The notes beneath the pieces are model-generated. The model was not told where the DNA came from. It searched no databases and saw only the letters and a program-made list of their open reading frames with translations. 7,348 nt of DNA. Source: an uncultured Clostridia bacterium (GTDB taxonomy: Bacteria; Bacillota; Clostridia; Oscillospirales; Oscillospiraceae). Shown here piece by piece: positions 1 to 5,168 of this stretch. Position numbers and translations under genes: made by a program. The stretch spans positions 1 through 7,348 of the forward strand of contig CAMWQV010000089.1 in the NCBI GenBank assembly GCA_947176425.1. The letters run 5' to 3'. How positions within the stretch are numbered: position 1 is the stretch's first letter; each line of letters begins with the position of its first letter.

Positions 1-294
1 CTTCCCTTGAGCCGGAACGTGAACCTGAGCCGTGAGCTGGGAATGCGTCACCGGGCCGGCATTGGCATGAGCGAAAACTCCGATGCCGTTGTCGTACTGG
101 TCAGCGAGGAGACCGGTTCGATTTCCGTGACTGTAGGCGGTATGCTGAAACGGCACTTGATGGCAGAGACGTTGGGACAGCTCCTGCGCAACGAGCTTCT
201 GCCTCAGCTGGAGGAAACAAACGAGAAGGAAAAACGCAAAGGCTTCTTCGGGCTTCGGAAAGAGAAGAAGGACGGTGAAAAATCCGATGAGTGA
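1..294 (+). CDS. cdaA: Diadenylate cyclase CdaA, C-terminal part (5' end outside window)
   Basis: The window opens inside this gene, in frame 1, and the stop TGA is at 292-294. About 97 codons are visible. The catalytic DAC (DisA_N) domain's second signature is clear: the RHR motif is encoded at 46-54 within 'GMRHRAGIGMSE', followed by 'DAVVVLVSEETG' ending near base 117. The family condenses two ATP into cyclic di-AMP, and the RHR residues contact the nucleotide phosphates. The upstream DGA motif and the N-terminal membrane helices of CdaA lie outside the window. After the domain the protein ends in a highly charged Lys/Glu tail (bases about 211-291). DisA would continue into a helical and HhH DNA-binding region, which is absent, and the following cdaR gene also points to CdaA. 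The TTG at base 7 is an internal codon, not a start. cdaR begins within the last codons, so the two are surely cotranscribed. Confidence 0.93.
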   Translation, partial: LPLSRNVNLSRELGMRHRAGIGMSENSDAVVVLVSEETGSISVTVGGMLKRHLMAETLGQLLRNELLPQLEETNEKEKRKGFFGLRKEKKDGEKSDE

Positions 295-1519
295 AAAAGG
301 CAATAAAATACTATACTTAGCGCTTTCCTTTTTGCTGGCGGTCATGTTCTGGATGTATGTGGACAACGTGCTGGACAACACAATTCAGAAGTCGTTCAGC
401 GGCGTGCCGATCGAATTTATCGGCGCGGACGATACCCTGCCCAATAAGAACCTGATGCTGACAGAGGGAGCGGATACGACGCTGGACCTTACCATCAGCG
501 GACCGCGCATGGCAGTTTCCGGTATGGAAAAAAGCGATATCCGAATTCAGGTCAATGTGAACGATATTAATGCGGTCGGAACCTATACGCGGTCCTGGAC
601 GCCGCTTTTTCCGGATAATATCAGCGAAAGCAGCATCAGTGTGGAGAAGCAGTCCCGGGCAAATATCACGTTCCAGGTGGGGACGCTGTACTCGAAACAG
701 GTGCCTGTGTCTGTGAATGTGACCGGCAAGGTGGCGGACGGATATATCTATGCGGCGGGACGCATGGTTGCTGAGCCGTCTGTTCTGACGCTCAGCGGAC
801 GGGAGGAGGATGTTGATGAAGTCGATTCTGCAAGGATCGTGGTGGACCTGACCGATGCCAACAGCACTTTGCAGCGTGAGTTTGAGTATGAACTGCTGGA
901 TGCTGACGGAAATCCAGTGGAAAACAACAAGATACGAATCTCTGACCGCCGGGTCATGGTGACTGCGCCGGTATATATTGTAAAGGATTTGGAGTTAACA
1001 GTCAGATTCAAGGAATCTCCCGGCTCCAGAGAGGCGGATACCCAGTGGAAGCTGGAGTATGATGCCATTACCGTAGCCGGTGAACCGGCCAATCTGGAGA
1101 ATGTCTACGAACTGCTTTTGGGTGAGATCGATCTGAGCAGCCTGCTCTCTGATACGGAAATCCCGCTGGAAATCAACCTTCCCGCAGGGTGTGTCAATGT
1201 AAGCGGCTATACAACTTCAAAATTGTCTGTCCGGTTCAGGAACCTGGAGACTAAAACCTTTACCGCGACAAATATCTCCGCTGTCGGGAACTCGGAGAAT
1301 CAGGTTTTCAATAAGATGACGAGTACAGTAGACGTGGTGCTGCGCGGTCCGGCTGAAGAACTGGAAACGGTCGTGCCGGAGGATATCCGTGTTGTGGTGG
1401 ATATAACAGAGTATGTCTCGAACGGCACGTATTCCGCGCCTGCAATCGTGCTGGTAGACGGACACGATCAAGTGGGCGCAATCGGAACATGTACAGTGGC
1501 ATTTAAGATCACGTCCTGA
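287..1519 (+). CDS. cdaR: CdaA regulator CdaR, YbbR-domain membrane protein
   Basis: About 410 residues. One N-terminal membrane helix is visible (residues about 7-25, core 'LYLALSFLLAVMFWMY'), which fits a protein anchored in the membrane with the rest outside the cell. The remainder reads as four YbbR-type repeats at about residues 35-131, 134-228, 232-318 and 321-408. Each has a core of the form '[S/A/R]G..' then a hydrophobic strand ending in a 'V-D-[L/I]'-like segment; the glycines fall at about residues 72, 171, 265 and 354. The third repeat is the most divergent. In the family, CdaR binds CdaA and modulates c-di-AMP synthesis. The start is uncertain: ATG 287 is chosen, giving an 8-base overlap with cdaA. 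GTG 275 in the same frame would add four residues, but the AAGGA at 268-272 is only two bases from it. The next gene starts one base after the stop. Confidence 0.9.
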   Translation: MSEKGNKILYLALSFLLAVMFWMYVDNVLDNTIQKSFSGVPIEFIGADDTLPNKNLMLTEGADTTLDLTISGPRMAVSGMEKSDIRIQVNVNDINAVGTYTRSWTPLFPDNISESSISVEKQSRANITFQVGTLYSKQVPVSVNVTGKVADGYIYAAGRMVAEPSVLTLSGREEDVDEVDSARIVVDLTDANSTLQREFEYELLDADGNPVENNKIRISDRRVMVTAPVYIVKDLELTVRFKESPGSREADTQWKLEYDAITVAGEPANLENVYELLLGEIDLSSLLSDTEIPLEINLPAGCVNVSGYTTSKLSVRFRNLETKTFTATNISAVGNSENQVFNKMTSTVDVVLRGPAEELETVVPEDIRVVVDITEYVSNGTYSAPAIVLVDGHDQVGAIGTCTVAFKITS

Positions 1520-1520
1520 G

Positions 1521-2414
1521 ATGTTCGGTTATGTACGGCCCTCGGAACCGCGTCTGAGCGAGGAGGATAAACAGCGGTTCCGTGCCGCCTACTGCGGTCT
1601 GTGCCGCACCCTGGGAGAGCGTCACGGATTGTCTGCCCCTTTTATCCTCAACTACGATTTTGCGTTTTTATCGATTCTGCTGTGGCCCCCGGAGACAGGG
1701 ACAGTCCTGCACCGGCCCTGTCTGGCCCATCCTGTGCAGGGGCGGGACTGTTTTCCCCAAAATCCTGCGCTGGAGCTGGCGGCAGATTGCAGCGTGATTC
1801 TGGCTTGGTGGCAGCTTCAGGACGCCTTGACAGACCCCGGAAAGGGAAAAGGCAAATACCGGCTGCTGTCCGGGCTGCTGAAGAATGCTTATGAGCGCAC
1901 CGTGCGGAATCGACCCAACTTCGACCGTACAACTCGGGAACAGCTGGAACGTCTGCGGTACTTGGAGCAGGCCGGATGTCCGACAATGGACGAGCCTGCG
2001 GATACTTTCGCACGGCTGCTGTCCGGCGTGTCAGACGAGGTGAAGGAACCAGTCAGGCGGCGCGTTCTCCAGCAGTTCCTGTATCACCTGGGACGATGGA
2101 TTTATCTGGTAGACGCGGCGGACGATCTGGAAGATGATTTTTCTTCCGGCAGCTATAACCCTTTGATCCGGCGTTTTTCCCTGACAAACGGAACTCTGAC
2201 AGAAGAAGCAAAGGAAACGCTGGCTCTGTCTTTAGACCACTCCATCCGCTTGATGGCTGCGGCGTTTGAGCTGTGGGACTTCGGCGTATGGGCGCCTGTA
2301 ATCCGCTCTGTTGTCTATGAGGGACTGTTCCTGGTGGGCAGGTCCGTATTAGACAGAACCTTCCATACCGCCGTCTGGCCCCGGTCTGCGGCAAGAAATA
2401 AGGAGAAGCTATGA
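1521..2414 (+). CDS. DUF5685-like protein of unknown function
   Basis: 297 residues, no signal peptide. The N terminus 'MFGYVRPSEP' followed by 'YCGLCRTLGERHG' (C25, C28) and 'NYDFAFLSILL' (41-54) matches, from memory, the DUF5685 family of Clostridia. More cysteines occur at 67, 77 and 90, so a metal site is possible. Two acidic stretches stand out: D101...D105 after 'ILAWWQLQ', and 'LVDAADDLEDDF' (196-207) followed by 'GSYNPL'. The pair recalls the two Asp-rich helices of all-alpha isoprenoid (squalene/phytoene) synthases, but this is inference only and no function is assigned. The composition looks mostly helical. The gene starts one base after the cdaR stop, with no good Shine-Dalgarno sequence, so translation probably depends on ribosomes finishing cdaR. 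Its stop overlaps the next start as ATGA, tying it to the J-domain gene. Confidence 0.8.
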   Translation: MFGYVRPSEPRLSEEDKQRFRAAYCGLCRTLGERHGLSAPFILNYDFAFLSILLWPPETGTVLHRPCLAHPVQGRDCFPQNPALELAADCSVILAWWQLQDALTDPGKGKGKYRLLSGLLKNAYERTVRNRPNFDRTTREQLERLRYLEQAGCPTMDEPADTFARLLSGVSDEVKEPVRRRVLQQFLYHLGRWIYLVDAADDLEDDFSSGSYNPLIRRFSLTNGTLTEEAKETLALSLDHSIRLMAAAFELWDFGVWAPVIRSVVYEGLFLVGRSVLDRTFHTAVWPRSAARNKEKL

Positions 2415-3052
2415 CCGATCCCTACGAAGTGTTAAATGTCCCGAATACCGCCACGGATGAGGAAATCAAAAAAGCCTACCGTGCCTTGGCCCGGAAGTAC
2501 CATCCTGACAACTACCACGACAACCCTCTGGCGGACTTGGCACAGGAAAAAATGAAAGAGATCAACGCTGCCTACGACGCGATTCAGCGGGAACGCAGTG
2601 GTCATGGCCGTGCCGCGCCGAATTACGGCGGGGGACAGACAGCAGCTTATCAGGAGTATACCGGCAGCAGTCAGGGCACGTCAGCAGAGGCGCAGATTCT
2701 GTATCAGGTGCGGTGGGCGGTCATGATGGGCGGCAGCTTGGAACAGGCAGAACGTCTGCTGGCACAGATCCCTGAGTCCAGACGGGGTGCTGAATGGAGT
2801 TTTCTGATGGGACAGGTCTGCTACCGCCGGGGCTGGGTGGACGAGGCGCGGCGGTGCTATCAGGCCGCCTGCGCGAGAGAACCCGGCAATATTGAGTACC
2901 GCAGCGCATTGGACAACCTGAATCAGAACCGAACTGCTTACCGTCCGGACGGTTATGGCATGTCGTCTACATGCAGCGGCGGGGAACTGTGCGGAAGGCT
3001 GGCCTGTACGTACCTTATGTGCAATCTGGGCGGCTGCTTCTACTGCTGCTGA
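2411..3052 (+). CDS. J-domain (DnaJ-like) protein with TPR region and Cys-rich C terminus
   Basis: 213 residues. A J domain occupies about residues 3-62: 'DPYEVLNVPNTATDEEIKKA', then 'YRALARKYHPDN' with the HPD triad at 31-33 that stimulates the Hsp70 (DnaK) ATPase. A Gly/Gln-rich linker follows (about 64-92). Residues about 95-165 look like two TPR-type helical hairpins, the second being 'GQVCYRRGWVDEARRCYQAA'. The tail from 188 to 213 holds seven cysteines (188, 194, 199, 204, 209, 212, 213) and ends in 'FYCC'. There is no DnaJ zinc-finger or substrate-binding domain, so this is a specialised J protein rather than the main DnaJ. A strong AAGGAG at 2400-2405 lies five bases before the ATG, which overlaps the upstream stop as ATGA. 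Client and partner Hsp70 are unknown; the upstream DUF5685-like protein is an obvious candidate partner by context. Confidence 0.85.
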   Translation: MTDPYEVLNVPNTATDEEIKKAYRALARKYHPDNYHDNPLADLAQEKMKEINAAYDAIQRERSGHGRAAPNYGGGQTAAYQEYTGSSQGTSAEAQILYQVRWAVMMGGSLEQAERLLAQIPESRRGAEWSFLMGQVCYRRGWVDEARRCYQAACAREPGNIEYRSALDNLNQNRTAYRPDGYGMSSTCSGGELCGRLACTYLMCNLGGCFYCC

Positions 3053-3091
3053 AATGTTGGAATGTTTTTTTGTATGCTTATCCTGAAAAGG

Positions 3092-3108
3092 GATTAAAAT
3101 TTATAATC
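3092..3108 (+). promoter_or_regulatory. AT-rich imperfect palindrome containing a TATAAT box, upstream of yicC
   Basis: The 72-base gap 3053-3124 is the first break after the cdaR block. It holds a 17-base near-palindrome, GATTAAAATTTATAATC, with seven of eight arm positions paired around a central T (mismatch at 3097/3103). A perfect -10-like TATAAT sits at 3102-3107. The best -35 at about 18 bases spacing is a poor TTATCC (3078-3083). Transcription from this box would begin near 3114, inside the yicC ribosome binding site, so either the box is not used or the message is nearly leaderless. A seven-T run (3065-3071) upstream has no stem before it, so I do not call a terminator. Confidence 0.3.
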
Positions 3109-3115
3109 AGGAGGG
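3109..3115 (+). promoter_or_regulatory. Strong ribosome binding site for the TTG start of yicC
   Basis: AGGAGGG lies nine bases before TTG 3125. It supports the rare TTG start, which gives the N terminus MVKSMTGYGRA usual for the family; the next ATG (3137) would cut into that motif. Confidence 0.75.
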
Positions 3116-3124
3116 AATAGTAAC

Positions 3125-4003
3125 TTGGTTAAAAGTATGACCGGCTATGGGAGAGCCAGAGAAACCCGCAGCGGACGGGATATTACTGTAGAGGTCCGCA
3201 GTGTGAATAACCGCTATTTGGACTGCACCGTAAAAATGCCCCGCGCTTTCATTTTTGCGGAGGACGCGATCAAAACAGTGGTGCAGAAATATGCCAGCCG
3301 CGGCAAAGTGGACGTATTTATTACGGTAGAGTCCCACGGAGCAGATGAGTCGGTAGTTGTCGTAAACGAACAGCTGGCAAAAAGCTATATTGATGCAATG
3401 CGGCGTTTACAGCAGCTGGGGGGTGATGCAGCGGAAATATCTGTCAGCGACCTGGCGCGCCTGCCGGATGTATTGACTGTGACGAAAGCGGAGGCGGATC
3501 TGGAGACCATCACCGCCGACCTGTGCGCAGTCTTGGAATTGGCGCTGGCTGCATATACTGCTATGCGGGAAACCGAGGGAAGAAAACTGGCGGAGGACGT
3601 TCAGCGCCGTCTGGACACCATCGACGCCCTTACCCGTCTTGTGGAGGACCGCTCGCCGCAGACGGTAGCGGAATACCGTCAGAAGCTGATGGCTAAAATG
3701 CAGGAAATTCTGCAAGGCGCGTCAATCGACGAGGCACGTATTCTTACAGAGGCCGCTATTTTCGCGGATAAAGTCGCTGTAGATGAGGAGACCGTCCGGC
3801 TGCGCAGCCACCTCAGCCAACTACGGGAGATGCTGTCGAGCAATGTCCCGGTGGGCCGGAAGCTGGATTTCCTGATTCAAGAGATCAACCGGGAATCCAA
3901 TACGATTGGTTCTAAATGCAGCGACCTGCAAATTGCCAGAGATGTGGTGGAACTGAAAGCGGAAATTGAAAAAATCCGCGAACAGGTCCAGAATATAGAG
4001 TGA
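3125..4003 (+). CDS. yicC: YicC/YloC family endoribonuclease
   Basis: 292 residues, the normal family length. Conserved signatures are all present: 'MVKSMTGYGRA' (1-11), 'EVRSVNNRYLD' (23-33), 'MRETEGRKL' (147-155), 'DEETVRLRSHL' (220-230) and the C-terminal 'GRKLDFLIQEINRE' (244-257) followed by 'TIGSK'. The N-terminal part is the YicC-like domain and the C-terminal part the former DUF1732. Members from E. coli (YicC) and B. subtilis (YloC) have been reported as endoribonucleases that act in RNA turnover. The start is TTG, chosen because of the strong AGGAGGG and the family N terminus. The stop overlaps the start region of remA (GTGATG at 4000-4005), so the two are coupled. It is the first gene of the yicC-remA-gmk-rpoZ-priA run. 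Confidence 0.95.
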   Translation: MVKSMTGYGRARETRSGRDITVEVRSVNNRYLDCTVKMPRAFIFAEDAIKTVVQKYASRGKVDVFITVESHGADESVVVVNEQLAKSYIDAMRRLQQLGGDAAEISVSDLARLPDVLTVTKAEADLETITADLCAVLELALAAYTAMRETEGRKLAEDVQRRLDTIDALTRLVEDRSPQTVAEYRQKLMAKMQEILQGASIDEARILTEAAIFADKVAVDEETVRLRSHLSQLREMLSSNVPVGRKLDFLIQEINRESNTIGSKCSDLQIARDVVELKAEIEKIREQVQNIE

Positions 4004-4263
4004 TGGAACTGGTAAGCATCGGTTTCGGCGGACTGGTTGCTCCGCAGCGTCTGGTGGCGCTGGTCAGTCCGGATTCCGCGCCGGTCAAGCGTCTGATCTC
4101 AGAGGCGCGGAACCGCAGTATGCTGATCGACGCTACTTTCGGACGCAAGACAGCGGCTGTATTGGTGATGGACAGCGACCATGTGATTTTGTCCGGACTT
4201 CCGTTGGAGAAATTGGCGCCCCGGTTTGGGGTAGACCCTACCGTATTGGAGGAGGAGACATGA
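4003..4263 (+). CDS. remA: RemA family (DUF370) DNA-binding regulator
   Basis: 86 residues from ATG 4003; a GTG at 4000 in frame would add one. The ATG fits the family N terminus best ('MELVSIGFGG' against the usual M-x-L/I-x-I-G-F/Y-G). Core motifs are 'RLVALVSPDSAPVKRLI' (16-32), 'LIDATFGRKTAAVLVMDSDH' (41-60) and 'VILSGLP' (61-67). In Bacillus, RemA is a ring-forming DNA-binding protein that activates matrix (eps) and osmoprotectant genes. Arg residues in the first motif and in the GRR segment contact DNA; here these are R16 and R48-K49, so the basic pair is kept as RK. Many Clostridia without known biofilm genes carry it, so the targets here are open. It has no strong ribosome binding site and overlaps the yicC stop by one base; its own stop overlaps gmk as ATGA. 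Confidence 0.93.
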   Translation: MELVSIGFGGLVAPQRLVALVSPDSAPVKRLISEARNRSMLIDATFGRKTAAVLVMDSDHVILSGLPLEKLAPRFGVDPTVLEEET

Positions 4264-4859
4264 GAAAAGGAAAGACATTTATTATTTGCGGCCCCTCCGG
4301 TGTAGGAAAAGGGACTGTAGTTGCCAGACTGCTGGCCAGCGATCCCTCACTGTATTTTTCCGTGTCCGCTACGACCCGTGCGCCGCGGGCAGGTGAGGAG
4401 AACGGCGTCCACTACCATTTTCTGACCAGGGAGCAGTTTGAACAGGGGATCGCGGACGGAGATTTTTTGGAGTACGCGGAGTATGTGGGCAACCTGTACG
4501 GAACTCCCTGCCGCTACGTGGATCAGGCAATGGACCAGGGCCGGGACGTGCTGCTGGATATTGAGATCCAAGGCGCGGAACAGGTCCATCAAAAACGCCC
4601 GGACGCGGTGCGAATCTATGTTGCGCCTCCCAGCTGGCCGGAGCTGGAACGCCGTTTGGTCGGACGCGGGACCGAGGATATGGAGAAAGTGCGTTCCCGT
4701 CTGGCGCGGGGGCGGGAGGAGTTTGCTGCCGCAAAGGATTTTGATTATTTTGTGATTAACGATACGGTGGACCACGCTGTCGATGAACTGCGGGCGATCA
4801 TGCTTGCGGAACACTGCCGGCCCTGTGAACGGATCTCGCTGATCGATCAATCATTATAA
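4260..4859 (+). CDS. gmk: Guanylate kinase
   Basis: 199 residues, the usual length. It converts GMP and ATP to GDP and ADP in the cytosol, the step needed for all GTP supply and for clearing GMP. The P-loop is 'GPSGVGKGT' (11-19, K17). The GMP-binding part is intact: 'SATTRAPRAGEENGVHYHF' (36-54, with R40, R43, E45, Y52), E71 and 'YGTP' (80-83), then 'LLDIEIQGA' (98-106, D100). The lid and adenine region shows 'RLVGRGTED' (132-140) and 'RSRLARGREE' (145-154). ATG 4260 overlaps the remA stop as ATGA, and a GGAGGAGGAG stretch (4248-4257) inside remA serves as ribosome binding site. The order remA-gmk-rpoZ is widely conserved in Firmicutes. Confidence 0.97.
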   Translation: MRKGKTFIICGPSGVGKGTVVARLLASDPSLYFSVSATTRAPRAGEENGVHYHFLTREQFEQGIADGDFLEYAEYVGNLYGTPCRYVDQAMDQGRDVLLDIEIQGAEQVHQKRPDAVRIYVAPPSWPELERRLVGRGTEDMEKVRSRLARGREEFAAAKDFDYFVINDTVDHAVDELRAIMLAEHCRPCERISLIDQSL

Positions 4860-4860
4860 T
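4855..4860 (+). promoter_or_regulatory. Candidate -10 box for rpoZ
   Basis: A perfect TATAAT overlaps the gmk stop codon. Transcription would start near 4867 and give a leader of about 32 bases that includes AAGGA (4883-4887) ahead of rpoZ. No convincing -35 or extended -10 is present, so it may be a chance match in a short AT-rich gap (4860-4898). Confidence 0.3.
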
Positions 4861-4898
4861 TTCAATATTTGATTAAATGAAAAAGGAATGATGATATT

Positions 4899-5117
4899 AT
4901 GATGCTTTATCCCGCAATGAACAAACTGACCACAAATATCCCTAACCGTTATTTGCTGGTAAATGTTGTTGCACGCCGCGCACGGCAGATTGCGCAGGCG
5001 GAGGAAGATGCGGCAGAGAAGAACGATACCAAACCCGTTACACTTGCGATTCAGGAAGTCGCAGACGGAAAACTCTCCGTAGCCGCTGCCGATATCACGA
5101 TCACTAACGTAGAGTAA
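4899..5117 (+). CDS. rpoZ: RNA polymerase omega subunit
   Basis: 72 residues, typical of short Firmicute omega. The protein reads 'MMLYPAMNKL' followed by 'NRYLLVNVVARRARQIA' (16-32), the conserved core helix that helps fold beta-prime, and then 'KPVTLAIQEVADGKL' (45-59). Omega helps assemble and stabilise core RNA polymerase. There are two adjacent ATG codons (4899 and 4902); either could be the start. The ribosome site AAGGA at 4883-4887 is 11 to 14 bases upstream, rather far. It follows gmk after 39 bases, as in other Firmicutes, but priA rather than coaBC comes next. Confidence 0.95.
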   Translation: MMLYPAMNKLTTNIPNRYLLVNVVARRARQIAQAEEDAAEKNDTKPVTLAIQEVADGKLSVAAADITITNVE

Positions 5118-5125
5118 ACTGCACA

Positions 5126-5144
5126 GGGCCGCCGTAGGCGGCCC
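5126..5144 (+). terminator. GC-rich hairpin between rpoZ and priA, weak terminator or processing site
   Basis: GGGCCGCC (5126-5133), loop GTA, GGCGGCCC (5137-5144): a perfect 8-bp stem. What follows is ATTCTACC, not a run of T, so full intrinsic termination is doubtful. It may reduce read-through, protect the 3' end of the upstream message, or mark a processing point. It lies 9 bases after the rpoZ stop and 24 before priA. Confidence 0.4.
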
Positions 5145-5168
5145 ATTCTACCGCAATGAGGAGACTAG

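Noticed and set aside
7..9. TTG at base 7 as the start of a 95-residue gene
   Set aside because: The frame is open to the window edge and the sequence is the middle of a DAC catalytic domain, so this is an internal leucine codon of cdaA.
3065..3071. Seven-T run after the J-domain gene as an intrinsic terminator
   Set aside because: No stable stem precedes it; the upstream sequence is the Cys-rich coding end and does not fold into an evident hairpin.
4347..4850. Reverse-strand open frame of 167 codons opposite gmk
   Set aside because: It lies wholly inside gmk, which has all kinase motifs. The product is Pro/Arg/His-rich with no recognisable domain, as expected of a shadow frame in GC-rich coding DNA.
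4860..4882. TTTCA...TGAAA inverted repeat before rpoZ
   Set aside because: Only five pairs with a 13-base AT-rich loop and mismatches inward; too weak to call an operator or hairpin.
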